Source: an uncultured Clostridia bacterium (lineage in GTDB: Bacteria; Bacillota; Clostridia; Saccharofermentanales; Saccharofermentanaceae). Taken from it: a DNA stretch of 64,000 nucleotides. Of this stretch, positions 21,501 to 29,841 are shown piece after piece. Where the stretch lies: assembly GCA_946537885.1 (NCBI GenBank), contig CAMNGC010000002.1, forward strand, positions 147,376 through 211,375, given 5' to 3'. The position numbers and the translations under genes were made by a program. The notes under the pieces are model-generated. The model ran no database searches. It had not been told where the DNA came from and saw nothing but the letters and a program-made list of their open reading frames with translations. Position 1 is the stretch's first letter. Every line of letters begins with the position of its first letter.

Positions 21501-23009
21501 CGATATATCACCTACGGTAGCTCCCTCTTTCTGCGCCTGCTTAACCTTTGAATTCATAAATACGGTACATCTGGTACCCAGATCGACCGGATTCTGAGCT
21601 TTAAGCGCTTCAACGGAAAATCCGTGGGGATCCATTCCGAGGGTTTGAGCGAAAGTCTGAATAAAGGATCCGCAACCGGAGGAGCAGGCCTCGTTAAGCA
21701 TGATAGAGTCGATAACTCCGTTCCTGATCCTCATGCACTTCATATCCTGACCACCGATATCGATAATAAAATCAACATCAGGGCAGAAGAATTTGGCAGA
21801 CTGGAAATGGGCCATGGTCTCTATCTCGCCGATATCGATCCCAAGAGCAGCCTTGATAATATTCTCACCATATCCGGTTACGCAGGAATAGGCGATCCAG
21901 GCTTTCTCGGGGATCTTGGAATAGATATCCCTTAAAATATTGACCGCACTCATAACAGGGTTACCCTTATTACCCGCATAGTAGGTATAGACAAGATCTC
22001 CCTTTGAGTTAATGACTACCGCCTTGGTCGTAGTAGATCCGGCATCTATTCCCAAGAACAATTCTCCCTCCTGAACAGCAAGATCCAGAGTGGGTATCAT
22101 GGCCTTGGCATGCCTGTCATAGAATCTCTTCTTCTCGTCTTCGTCCTTAAAGAGAGGATCTATCCTTATGATATCGGGAGTAAAACCTTCCTTGTTGGCA
22201 AATCTCGTAAGCAGATCCTCCAAAACGACCGGCTCATCGTTAGAGCTCAAGGCAGCTCCCAAAGCAACATAGATCTGAGCCTCCTCAGGCATCCAGAAAG
22301 AATCGACCTTATCGGCAAGTGTCCTCTCGAAGGCGTGTCTTAACTCGGAATTAAAGTACAAAGGGCCTCCAAGAAAGGCAACATTGCCTTTGATCGGACG
22401 TCCGCAGGCAAGACCTGCTATGGTCTGATTCACAACAGACTGATAGATGGAAGCGGCAAGATCCTCCTTTGCAGCTCCTTCATTGATCAGGGGCTGGAGG
22501 TCACTCTTGGCAAACACGCCGCATCTGGAGGCAATGGTATAGAGTGATCTATAGTCCTTGGCAAAGTTATTGAGTCCGTCCGCATCAGTCTGAAGGAGCG
22601 ATGCCATCTGATCGATAAAGGCTCCTGTACCGCCTGCGCATGTACCGTTCATTCTCTGCTCCAATACCGGATGCATATAAGTGATCTTGGCATCCTCGCC
22701 TCCGAGCTCTATGATTACATCGGTCTCAGGATGATATTTCCTGATAGCCTCCGTCTCAGCCATGACCTCCTGAATAAACTTGAGGTGCAGCCAGTTAGCT
22801 ACCGACAGTCCGCCGGATCCGGTTATTGTTACTGATACGGCAATGCCCGGAAACTTCTCGTTAAGCTCATCGAAAAGCTTATTGAGCAAGCCCGAGATAT
22901 CCGAATGATGCCTCTTGTATTCGTTATAAACGATCTCCTCGCCATCCAGAAGAACGATCTTGATGGTTGTGGAACCGATATCAAGACCTAATCTGTACCT
23001 GATCTCCAT
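18525..23009 (-). CDS. Giant 2-hydroxyacyl-CoA dehydratase activase-like protein
   Basis: A 1494-residue multidomain protein of the BadF/BadG/BcrA/HgdC ATPase group. Two ASKHA ATPase domains occur in tandem, the first from GLDIGSTTIKIVLLDG (about residue 8), the second from FLGIDAGSTTTKAVVIN (about 328). Each keeps the two cysteines that in HgdC hold a [4Fe-4S] cluster at the dimer interface (NGTCAGGTGAF with SRCGVF; EACSSGCGSF with TRCTVF). A DUF2229-like region starts near 680 (TIGIPRALNQYENYPF), and the C-terminal half resembles HgdB-type dehydratase subunits (GGGCRATNYVAFLRKAL). Such fused activases are widespread in Clostridia but their substrate is unknown. Its start overlaps the preceding unknown gene. 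Confidence 0.9.
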   Translation of the reverse strand: MEIRYRLGLDIGSTTIKIVLLDGEEIVYNEYKRHHSDISGLLNKLFDELNEKFPGIAVSVTITGSGGLSVANWLHLKFIQEVMAETEAIRKYHPETDVIIELGGEDAKITYMHPVLEQRMNGTCAGGTGAFIDQMASLLQTDADGLNNFAKDYRSLYTIASRCGVFAKSDLQPLINEGAAKEDLAASIYQSVVNQTIAGLACGRPIKGNVAFLGGPLYFNSELRHAFERTLADKVDSFWMPEEAQIYVALGAALSSNDEPVVLEDLLTRFANKEGFTPDIIRIDPLFKDEDEKKRFYDRHAKAMIPTLDLAVQEGELFLGIDAGSTTTKAVVINSKGDLVYTYYAGNKGNPVMSAVNILRDIYSKIPEKAWIAYSCVTGYGENIIKAALGIDIGEIETMAHFQSAKFFCPDVDFIIDIGGQDMKCMRIRNGVIDSIMLNEACSSGCGSFIQTFAQTLGMDPHGFSVEALKAQNPVDLGTRCTVFMNSKVKQAQKEGATVGDISAGLSYSVVRNALYKVIKIRDTEQLGKNIVVQGGTFLNDAILRCFEIVSGRDVIRPNVAGLMGAFGAALIARARVPKLDGVKTSAEVRASGILGPDQLDQFEMETENTQCPFCGNHCRLTIASFSNGKRFVSGNRCEKGESVGLESTTEKIELPNMFKYKYERTFAYKPLAEKDAPRGTIGIPRALNQYENYPFWFTVLTNLGFRVLISARSSHTLFERGMETIPSESVCYPAKLTHGHIENLISRGITTIFYPDVPYETIENANSGNHYNCPIVCSYPEVIRNNVETIREKNIRFLNPFMPLDNMAAVADNLVKTFEYLGISRQEAVEAVNAGKVEYEKYKQDIKERAATILDEMDKTGMKGIVLSGRPYHIDPEIHHGIPEMINQLGLAVLTEDSVAEPGRLARPIRVVDQWMYHTRLYEAAAFVITKPNLELVQLTSFGCGLDAVTSDQVQEILESSGKLYTLLKIDEVSNLGAARIRMRSLVVAMEEREQLLKKGQLKLPVQKNDNGEAPYALKRTEFTKKNKKEHTLLAPQMAPIQFDFVEAAFRDAGYRMKVLKQATREDIECGLKYVNNDACFPTIVVVGQMVNAVLKGEVDPDNVTLMITQTGGGCRATNYVAFLRKALKEAGYPQIPVVAISAQRIEKNEGWSITAPFAVRAVKALCLGDMLTTLLFRVRPYETVPGAANALYMYFNLIGRKMLNPSGFEDQLSPRYDQVMPGNYWDRSPEEKKKIRDQLADIGVDLEDIPTIRSYKKFIRLAVEKFNKLPLQDIPRKPRVGLVGEILVKFHPDANNNAIDVIEQEGCEGVLPGVLDFFLYCCYNPIWAAANLGRSKKTAKINQAAINILERFRKPINEEFRKTGGKFMMTERIEELAKKSSTVLSCGNFCGEGWFLTAEMIELIQDGVPNIICAQPFACLPNHVTGKGMIKELRRQYPQSNIIPIDYDPGASEANQLNRIKLMISTAHAVRNQQIAEEKRAQKAAEEGVKGA

Positions 23010-23785
23010 TAGTTATTTCCGTCCTTGTGTCTTGTTTCCTGCAGGGGCGTTCCTTTGGGCTGCCCCCTGCTCGTTGTGTGTTTGTTGGCCTTCTCTCCGG
23101 CAGTTGATGCCGGAGACGCCTTCCTTCCCTTCTTCGCCTTCGGGAAAGGAATGCTTCCAAACACCTTGAGAGAAGCTTCCTTCAGCTCTCTCATAGTATC
23201 CCGCTGTTCAGATCTCAATGTCTCGCGGAAATCACGCTCCTTTAAGATCCGCTCCTTGAAGTCGGCATTCAACGAGATGGCAAGCAGTTCGTCCGGCACC
23301 CCCAGGCTCAAGTCAAACGGCTTGCCAAAAGCATCCTTGCTGACGAGATTCAAGCCCTCGACAGCTCTGACAACATTCTCCTCGAATAAGGAGAAATCAC
23401 ATCTGATACCGAGCTGCAGAGGCAGTCCGGTGAAGTTGATCTTCACATAAGGAAGATTCTTGGTAAAGATAAGATGAAGCGTAATGAGCTTCATGTAGGA
23501 TTCGAGATTGATGCACTCCTGGTCACAGATCAGTGCCCGCGCACCATTCTCAGGCATGTAAGATATATCCGATTTCTCATCTTCAAAGCCGTTAGCCCAG
23601 AGATAATAAAGCTCACGATAGACCTCGCCCTTAAATTTCTCAAAATCCCCGGTCAGCGGATAGGCCAGCACAGGCGAGCCTATGCTGAAGATATACTGCA
23701 TATATGAGACCTCCAGATAGGAAGGGACTCCAAACCACTTAAAGTATGCTGCCACATCTCTGGCATTGAAAATATACTTTGACAT
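23009..23785 (-). CDS. Unknown protein coupled to the activase
   Basis: Unrecognised, 258 residues, soluble. Residues 1-200 look like a mixed alpha/beta domain (ARDVAAYFKWFGVPSYLEVSYMQ, RALICDQECINLESYMKLI). After about 205 the chain becomes a basic, disordered tail (FPKAKKGRKASPAS, then Gly/Thr/Lys-rich). Its stop overlaps the ATG of the 1494-residue activase (TAATG), so it is made with it and may be a partner or regulator. It has its own promoter: an extended -10 (TGCTATAAT) and GGAGAA before the ATG. No known domain is claimed. Confidence 0.75.
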   Translation of the reverse strand: MSKYIFNARDVAAYFKWFGVPSYLEVSYMQYIFSIGSPVLAYPLTGDFEKFKGEVYRELYYLWANGFEDEKSDISYMPENGARALICDQECINLESYMKLITLHLIFTKNLPYVKINFTGLPLQLGIRCDFSLFEENVVRAVEGLNLVSKDAFGKPFDLSLGVPDELLAISLNADFKERILKERDFRETLRSEQRDTMRELKEASLKVFGSIPFPKAKKGRKASPASTAGEKANKHTTSRGQPKGTPLQETRHKDGNN

Positions 23786-23818
23786 TCTTTATTCTCCGAC
23801 CACACTTATACATAGTGA

Positions 23819-23852
23819 ATTATAGCACAATAAGACTACTCTAACTGTAGTC
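23819..23852 (-). promoter_or_regulatory. Promoter and operator-like repeat of the activase operon
   Basis: On the minus strand an extended -10, TGCTATAAT (23819-23827), is 34 bases upstream of the 258-residue gene. An inverted repeat GACTAC-7 bp-GTAGTC (23834-23852) overlaps the expected -35 position, where no TTGACA-like hexamer is seen. This is the arrangement of a repressor or activator site. The regulator is not identifiable. Confidence 0.5.
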
Positions 23853-23929
23853 ATATGCACAAATCATATTATTCTTACAGCTTTGCCGCTTATGTTCTTT
23901 GTAACGCCGGAAGATGACGATTCCGTACT

Positions 23930-24427
23930 TTAAGCCTTGCGACGATAATGCCTTACCGTAAAAGAAACACCCTTCTCGGACATCACTTCCGCTTCTTCCT
24001 CGTATAGCTCCCAGTTATCGTCCTCGTCCAGATTCGGGAAATAAGCATCCGCCTCGAACTCGGCATTTATATAAGTTATGATTGCCTCATCACACAGACC
24101 GATCATGGAATTGTATATCTGCTCACCACCTATAAGAAAGATCTTCTCTTCCGGGTGGGAAGCCTCATATTCCTTAAGCTCTTCTTCATCATGAAGGATA
24201 ACTGCTCCCTCCTTTTCGAAAAGCTTATTGCGCGTCATTACGATATTGACTCTCTTAGGCAGAAGTTTCTCATCCTTAAATGTCTTCAAGGTCTTGCGCC
24301 CGAAGACAACAGTATTGCCTGCAGTATATTTACGAAATACCCCCCTTTGATCCTCCGGAAGTGAGATCAGAAGGTCTCCTTTATTGCCAATGGCCCAATT
24401 AAGATCTACCGCTGCAATTGCTATCAT
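23930..24427 (-). CDS. folA: Dihydrofolate reductase
   Basis: A chromosomal DHFR of about 165 residues that regenerates tetrahydrofolate with NADPH. Motifs: IAAVDLNWAIGNKGDLL at the N-terminus, SLPEDQ holding the substrate-binding Asp, VVFGRKTLKTF, and the NADPH-binding FLIGGEQIYN. An in-frame GTG exists at 24436, but the ATG at 24427 has AGGGG eight bases upstream and is preferred. It is last in a thyA / histidine phosphatase / folA operon. This makes sense because ThyA oxidises methylenetetrahydrofolate to dihydrofolate and FolA reduces it back. Confidence 0.94.
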   Translation of the reverse strand: MIAIAAVDLNWAIGNKGDLLISLPEDQRGVFRKYTAGNTVVFGRKTLKTFKDEKLLPKRVNIVMTRNKLFEKEGAVILHDEEELKEYEASHPEEKIFLIGGEQIYNSMIGLCDEAIITYINAEFEADAYFPNLDEDDNWELYEEEAEVMSEKGVSFTVRHYRRKA

Positions 24428-24432
24428 GAATA

Positions 24433-25146
24433 TCACCCCTCAAAAAATGTCGTAAAATATCCTGCCGATGATACAGGCTCCCCTTCTTCTATCAGATGTC
24501 TGACATCTCCTAAAGTCTGAACTCTGAAAGAAGCCTTTCCCTCTTCTCTCTCCTCGCTGCAAAGGACATTAACGGAAGTCGGAGCCATAAAGAAGCCTTG
24601 CCACAAGGCCGGCGCCGCAATCCCCAGAAGATGTCCCATTATCAGCATGCTGACGCCCAGATGGCAGAAGAAGACCAATGTGTCATCATTATGCTTCTTC
24701 ACTTCGTATACACCGTCATCTCTCCTCACGTAACCGTGTTCAGCCAACAGCTTATCGAAATTATCATAGACATTCTGAGCTATATCGGCGATGTTACCGG
24801 AACTCATAAGATCTGTATGAGCCCACTTATCCTTATCGTGCAGGTCATCCTTGGGACAGAAATACTCAGGCATAAAGTCCCATGCAATATGCTCCTGTCC
24901 GTTCTCGGGCAGGTAAACGCGATAATAGAATTCCTTAAGCCACTCGCAGGTCTCAGCTGTTCGACCAAGTGCTTTAAGAGACGGAGCAGCAGTATCGACT
25001 GCCCTTCCGAAGGGAGAACAGTAAAAATCCTTCACATCCCATTTCGCGACCCTGTGCGATAAGATCTCTGCCTCTCTTTTACCCTTCTCGGTAACCGTGT
25101 CGTGCTCATAATCGGGCTCGGCGTGTCTTATAAATATTATTCTCAC
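24433..25146 (-). CDS. Histidine phosphatase family protein
   Basis: A phosphoglycerate-mutase-like (branch 1) phosphohydrolase of 237 residues. The catalytic phospho-histidine lies in IFIRHAEPDYEHD (RHAE motif), and the second histidine in VFFCHLGVSMLIMGH. YCSPFGRAVDTA supplies the typical SxxxRA motif. Many relatives act on small phosphorylated metabolites, and some Firmicute members sit with folate or cobalamin genes. Its place between thyA and folA suggests dephosphorylation of a nucleotide or folate intermediate, but the substrate is not determined by the sequence. Five bases separate its TGA from the preferred folA start. Confidence 0.88.
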   Translation of the reverse strand: MRIIFIRHAEPDYEHDTVTEKGKREAEILSHRVAKWDVKDFYCSPFGRAVDTAAPSLKALGRTAETCEWLKEFYYRVYLPENGQEHIAWDFMPEYFCPKDDLHDKDKWAHTDLMSSGNIADIAQNVYDNFDKLLAEHGYVRRDDGVYEVKKHNDDTLVFFCHLGVSMLIMGHLLGIAAPALWQGFFMAPTSVNVLCSEEREEGKASFRVQTLGDVRHLIEEGEPVSSAGYFTTFFEG

Positions 25147-25175
25147 ACTTATTACTCTCTTTGCTGTATTTTCTT

Positions 25176-26006
25176 TTACTCAGCTACGGGGATCCCGGTG
25201 ATCTTCGGACCGTATTCATAGCCCTCAAGGTGAATATTATCCGTGCTGAACTCATAGAAATCCGTGATACCCTCATCAATAACGAGCTTAGGTGCAGGAT
25301 ATGACGGTCTCTCGATCAGCTCCTTTACTATGGGCACATGACGGTCATAGACATGAGCATCTGCTATAACATGCACAAGCTCTCCGACCTCGAGTCCGGA
25401 ACATCTGGCGAACAGATGCACCAGAACCGCATACTGACATACATTCCAACCGTTAGCTACCAACATATCGTTAGATCTCTGATTAAGTATGGCATTGAGC
25501 TTATTTCCTGTGACATTAAAGGTCATCGAATAAGCACAGGGGTAGAGATTCATCTCGTGAAGATCCTGATGTACATAGATATTTGTCATAATCCTTCTGG
25601 ATGAGGGATTATTCTTAAGATCAAAGAGGGCTCGATCCACCTGATCCATATCGCCTTCCTTATAGTGATGCTTTACTCCGAGCTGGTAGCCGTAAGCCTT
25701 ACCGATAGATCCGTTCTCATCGGCCCACGCATCCCAAATATGAGTCTTAAGATCCTTAACATTATTGGATTTCTTCTGCCAGATCCACAGGAGCTCATCA
25801 ACGGCGCCCTTAAAATTCTGGTATCTTTGAGTAAGCATGGGAAATTCTCTCGACAGATCATAGCGATTGACGATACCGAAAGCCTTATATGTATAGGCGG
25901 GCGTCCCGTCACTCCACTTAGGTCTTACCTTCTCGTTCTCAGTTGTATATCCTGAATTCAGTATCTGCCTGATATTCTCATCGAAAATCTCATCTGCTCT
26001 GCTCAT
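25176..26006 (-). CDS. thyA: Thymidylate synthase (ThyA, divergent active-site loop)
   Basis: Makes dTMP from dUMP with methylenetetrahydrofolate. Conserved parts include ELLWIWQKKSNNV, WDAWADENGSIG, the RRI phosphate-binding segment, and the catalytic Cys157 in NLYPCAYSM. The usual PCH is PCA here, QF after it is TF, and RSxDxxLGLPFN reads RSNDMLVANGWN; the late H-x-Y-x-x-H element is AHVYDRH. The overall length (277 residues) and order fit ThyA rather than the dUMP hydroxymethylases, but the loop is divergent. The ATG at 26006 is chosen over a GTG two codons earlier because AAAGAGGT lies six bases before it. Confidence 0.9.
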   Translation of the reverse strand: MSRADEIFDENIRQILNSGYTTENEKVRPKWSDGTPAYTYKAFGIVNRYDLSREFPMLTQRYQNFKGAVDELLWIWQKKSNNVKDLKTHIWDAWADENGSIGKAYGYQLGVKHHYKEGDMDQVDRALFDLKNNPSSRRIMTNIYVHQDLHEMNLYPCAYSMTFNVTGNKLNAILNQRSNDMLVANGWNVCQYAVLVHLFARCSGLEVGELVHVIADAHVYDRHVPIVKELIERPSYPAPKLVIDEGITDFYEFSTDNIHLEGYEYGPKITGIPVAE

Positions 26007-26033
26007 AGTCACACCTCTTTTCGCGATAGAAAG

Positions 26034-26061
26034 ATTATACCAATAGCAGGGTTAAAATCAA
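26034..26061 (-). promoter_or_regulatory. thyA-folA operon promoter
   Basis: TTGATT (26056-26061), a 16-bp spacer ending in TGG, and TATAAT (26034-26039), which together make an extended -10 promoter. It lies 28 bases upstream of the thyA ATG, giving a short leader with an AAAGAGGT ribosome binding site. Confidence 0.7.
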
Positions 26062-26073
26062 ACGAGGCAGATA

Positions 26074-27213
26074 TCAAAGCAGGGTTGAGAGGCAATGGCC
26101 GTCAACAGCATCAAGAAATATGACTCCCGAGAATACCGTCTTAGATTCCTCGTCGCCTGAAAAGTAATAAAGAGCCCACACCGGAACCATCTTAGGGTCA
26201 AAATTAAAGCCCGTGGAAAAACAGTCTGACGAGAACGGATAGTATATAAGCTCTGCATAGCATACAGTTGCATGATCAGTATTATTCTGCTCCATAACAA
26301 ATGCTAATGCGGGAATGCTGTTGCTTATACACTCATCCGGGGATATGACCTCAAAAGGTCCGTTCTCAACCACATATTCAGAGTAATTGTAATAGATCAT
26401 GTCAATGAGTACGCCATCATCAACACTTAAATAAGATTCCATGGATTGATCAGAGATCCCCCAGAATCTACCGTAATAGTCTCCGACCCGAACCGTAGAT
26501 GAGTAAGTTTGGTGAAGACATTCCGGGGATCCTACAGGAAGACCGTCTATCTCTTCTCTCATTATGTAATAGTAAAAACCGTTCTGCAGATCTTCTTCAT
26601 ACTCTTGACCTGAGATCGAGTTTCTTATACTGATGTGTTGCTTCCAAAAGGTCTCATTATTCCTGTTAAAAGCAAATGAAAGCACGCTATCGGAGATATC
26701 ACAGATTTCCTCATAGCGATCTGATATCGGCCTTGCACATGTTACGCCGTCAACATCGGCCTCTGTCATACTCGCGTAAAGGTCTCGTATATAGGATAAG
26801 CTTTCCCCATTTTCCGATAATACCGGATATGAGGACAAGACATCTGCCTCGAAAATACAACTGTTAAAGTCAGTGTTTACTATCTTCGGCGCCACCTGAC
26901 GTCTCGGACTGCATCCGTAGTATGATACGGATTCGACATTATGATCATTGTAAGTAAGGCTATAATCGATCGTGTACAGATCGTCTTGATATATCCCGTT
27001 AATAGTTTTGTCAGTATCATTAACATCAAAATCGAACTCAGCGACAGGATAGCTGCTCTCATTTAAAAGGATATCCGATTCGGATGGCTCCGGGACAGCA
27101 AAGGAACTAAGCATAACGCTGTCAGATCCGTCTGACACATCTTCATTTCTGCCGTCACAAGAGACAAGAACCAGCAAAGAAACTATTAGGATGGCAATTA
27201 TTTTGCATCTCAT
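26074..27213 (-). CDS. Lipoprotein of unknown function
   Basis: A 379-residue lipoprotein: a short signal sequence ends in the lipobox LVSC near residue 19, followed by a Ser/Asp-rich linker. The mature part is acidic and rich in Tyr and Asp, with strand-like segments; no enzyme motif was recognised. Its first codon overlaps the stop of the 716-residue lipoprotein, so the two are made together and probably work together on the outer face of the membrane. Codon use is more AT-rich than in the housekeeping genes on either side. Confidence 0.8.
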   Translation of the reverse strand: MRCKIIAILIVSLLVLVSCDGRNEDVSDGSDSVMLSSFAVPEPSESDILLNESSYPVAEFDFDVNDTDKTINGIYQDDLYTIDYSLTYNDHNVESVSYYGCSPRRQVAPKIVNTDFNSCIFEADVLSSYPVLSENGESLSYIRDLYASMTEADVDGVTCARPISDRYEEICDISDSVLSFAFNRNNETFWKQHISIRNSISGQEYEEDLQNGFYYYIMREEIDGLPVGSPECLHQTYSSTVRVGDYYGRFWGISDQSMESYLSVDDGVLIDMIYYNYSEYVVENGPFEVISPDECISNSIPALAFVMEQNNTDHATVCYAELIYYPFSSDCFSTGFNFDPKMVPVWALYYFSGDEESKTVFSGVIFLDAVDGHCLSTLL

Positions 27214-29363
27214 TACATTTCCCCATTCTCATCCAAGTACAGATTAAGTCTCGATGTAAGTGATTGAGCTACATCTTCAATACTCTTCCCCGCATTATAA
27301 TAGGACTCAACCTCTTCTGTTATGATCGCGATTGCCCCCCAATCGTAAGAATAAACTTTATCTGCTGATAATATGGCATCATAAAGATCTTCTCTCGCTT
27401 CAACAGAAGCTTCATAACAGTTACTGAAATATGATATGGCATTATAATCCGATTCCGGGATTAGATCATGATCTTCCGAATAGTCCAAATATTCAAACAG
27501 GACTTCTTCATTTACCGGCAAAAGGCTATTCTGATAATTAAGTACCTGTACATCTCTGGCGAACATATAACTCATTAGTTGAACACATGCATAAGGATAA
27601 TCCGTTCCGGAAGACAGTCCGACTGCGCCAGATGCATCGATACAATGAACGGCCCCCGTCATTGTCGGAAAGCCAATATAGTCAATCCTTGTTGCTATAT
27701 CATTTTCAACATAAGACAATTCTTCAACCGAGTACAACGCACAATTAAAAAGAAGGCACTTATCATAAGAATAATCTAACGACATATAATAATCGGAAGG
27801 ATAACCATGAGCATAACAATAATTCAAAACTGAATAGACCTCATCATAAGAGACAGAGCCATCGGTAGTATTTATTAATTTGGCAGCCATACTCGCAGAA
27901 CTCTCAGGGTAAAACAGATCCAGACCGAGCTCCTCGCCGAGTTCTGATGCATCCTCCAAAGTTACATCAGACGGATCTTCAAATCGCCCCTCATAGCATG
28001 AATAGCCGATCACCTGGAAGCCGGAAAACAGATTTGAACAATTGCCGTCTTCGTCAAACATCAGATCTCTGACAGAAGGGATAAACTTGTTTGTTATTTC
28101 AACAAAATCATCCTCCATATAGGGAGTTATATTCTGTGTCGTTCCGTTTTTATACAATTCTTCATAATCAAAACTGTATCCGCAGAAAATATCCGGTGCG
28201 TTTCCGTCATCAAAATATTTAAATAAAGCTGCTCTTGAAGCTGCATCATCAAGTCTTGCAAATTCCGGATTCTCACTATAATCATCTATAACTGCTCTAT
28301 ATTCATCTTGAGAAGTGTTAAATCTGTATATTGCCGTATTAAGCGCAAGATCGCTTCTGCAACCATGTCCGCCAACGACGATTTTTATCCGTTCTTCATT
28401 TGTCCGGTTAGGATCATAGCTATATAAAACTACTTGTGCCAACTGTCCGCCGTAGTAATACATCTCGGCATAGTTATCATCATCAAAAGCAGCAAAAGTC
28501 GGGCTTGATATTAAGCCTCCTACAGGAGGGACTATATCATAATTATTATAATCTGAGAGTTGATAGAGGCACTTCTCCTGAATGTCATACTTGAATTCAC
28601 CTTTATCGGAAAAGATATAGGGACCACTGCAAAAAGATGTTTTTCCTATATCTTCTATCACATCTTTCACATTGAGCAATAAAGAACACGACCCGGAATT
28701 AAAATCAATCTGATAATATCTCCAATCATTTATTCCGCAAGTTATAACGTAGTATTGATTGCCTTCTTCCCAAAATATATCATTTCCATAAAACATATTG
28801 ATAGCCGGATCCGACACCTTAGCTTCAAGCTTATTATCACTGTCATATTTCTCGATACATCCGATGCTTATAATAACATAACCGTCAGAACATGAACATA
28901 CACCGGTGTAGCTGATATCATTTTTTATAACGCTCTTTACTTCGCCTGTATCAAGATCTAAAGACCCAACTCCCTCCGAAGTTATAAACATAAAACTATC
29001 ATTTACAATGTCACAGGCTTTATACACTTCCAGATTACTCGGAAGTTGCATTTTATCAACAATATCACCGGAAGCACCACATTTATAGATATAATACTGA
29101 ACTAAAGAGTCTTCTTGGAAATCAAATTCCAACAGTGACACCAAAAGATAATAGTAATCATCATATCTGAAAACTTTACATATCTCAGTATAATAGTCCG
29201 GCTCAAAGACATCGATTACTGTCGAATTATAAACTCTATCCGCATGTGTAGAATCAATTGGGGACTCGTCATTCTCTGTTTTACAGGCCGTAAAAAAAGA
29301 AAAAAGCGGCACAAAAAGCACTATGAGAATAGCAGTACTAACTCTAAATGATTTCTTTTTCAT
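27213..29363 (-). CDS. Lipoprotein: propeller-like domain plus solute-binding domain
   Basis: A 716-residue lipoprotein with lipobox FFTAC (cysteine about 27). Residues about 40-330 have repeated strand-turn-strand units (YYLLVSLLEF, YVIISIGCIEKYD, YYVITCGIND) suggesting a beta-propeller. From about 330 a family-1 solute-binding-like domain follows: IKIVVGGHG, TAIYRFNTSQDEYRAVIDDY, DGNAPDIFCG and later PYACVQLMSYM. No ABC permease is near, so it may be a sensor or scavenger rather than a transporter subunit. The 808-residue lipoprotein at 46.1 kb has the same arrangement. No good ribosome binding site precedes the ATG. The domain calls are inference from pattern. Confidence 0.75.
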   Translation of the reverse strand: MKKKSFRVSTAILIVLFVPLFSFFTACKTENDESPIDSTHADRVYNSTVIDVFEPDYYTEICKVFRYDDYYYLLVSLLEFDFQEDSLVQYYIYKCGASGDIVDKMQLPSNLEVYKACDIVNDSFMFITSEGVGSLDLDTGEVKSVIKNDISYTGVCSCSDGYVIISIGCIEKYDSDNKLEAKVSDPAINMFYGNDIFWEEGNQYYVITCGINDWRYYQIDFNSGSCSLLLNVKDVIEDIGKTSFCSGPYIFSDKGEFKYDIQEKCLYQLSDYNNYDIVPPVGGLISSPTFAAFDDDNYAEMYYYGGQLAQVVLYSYDPNRTNEERIKIVVGGHGCRSDLALNTAIYRFNTSQDEYRAVIDDYSENPEFARLDDAASRAALFKYFDDGNAPDIFCGYSFDYEELYKNGTTQNITPYMEDDFVEITNKFIPSVRDLMFDEDGNCSNLFSGFQVIGYSCYEGRFEDPSDVTLEDASELGEELGLDLFYPESSASMAAKLINTTDGSVSYDEVYSVLNYCYAHGYPSDYYMSLDYSYDKCLLFNCALYSVEELSYVENDIATRIDYIGFPTMTGAVHCIDASGAVGLSSGTDYPYACVQLMSYMFARDVQVLNYQNSLLPVNEEVLFEYLDYSEDHDLIPESDYNAISYFSNCYEASVEAREDLYDAILSADKVYSYDWGAIAIITEEVESYYNAGKSIEDVAQSLTSRLNLYLDENGEM

Positions 29364-29383
29364 CTACACAAAACAGCCATAAA

Positions 29384-29761
29384 TCAGTAGTTATAATTCC
29401 AACCGACGGTGGCAGATAATGTTCCGGGATTATTATTTTCTGCTCCGATTTTCAAATAATCAGGTCCGGCAATCGAGTAATTAGAAAACTCAGATCCCGT
29501 AGAAGTAAATATCCTCTTCCTTATGATATACCCATTACCATAAAAAGCGACAGTTAAACTTCCTCCACTGGGGATTGTAGCAGATAATTTATATCTACGT
29601 GATCCTGCACTCATATAATAACTATTCAGTTCATATGCAGTCCCATATGTAAAACTACCGGAAGAAGAACCAGATGGAGTCACTGTCGTATTAGCACTCA
29701 TATTCCCGGAAAGACCAAAAACAAAGCAAACAGCAAATAGCAATGTAATAAATTTCTTCAT
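29384..29761 (-). CDS. Small secreted beta-rich protein
   Basis: A 125-residue protein with a Sec signal peptide (KKFITLLFAVCFVFGLSGNMSA, cleavage near residue 23) and a Ser/Gly/Tyr-rich mature part of about 100 residues. It has almost no charged residues at first and strand-forming stretches (RRYKLSATIPSGGSLTVAFYG). It has no cysteines after cleavage. Function unknown; a surface-adhesion or jelly-roll-like fold is possible. The ATG follows GGAGGAGT. It lies directly upstream of the two-lipoprotein operon, 20 bp away, so it may be the first gene of that operon. Confidence 0.7.
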   Translation of the reverse strand: MKKFITLLFAVCFVFGLSGNMSANTTVTPSGSSSGSFTYGTAYELNSYYMSAGSRRYKLSATIPSGGSLTVAFYGNGYIIRKRIFTSTGSEFSNYSIAGPDYLKIGAENNNPGTLSATVGWNYNY

Positions 29762-29841
29762 AACTACTCCTCCATCAATACATTTATACTCTTATGATAT
29801 CAAACAGTAAGTTAATAAGAAATAAAATCAACTATCTCACA

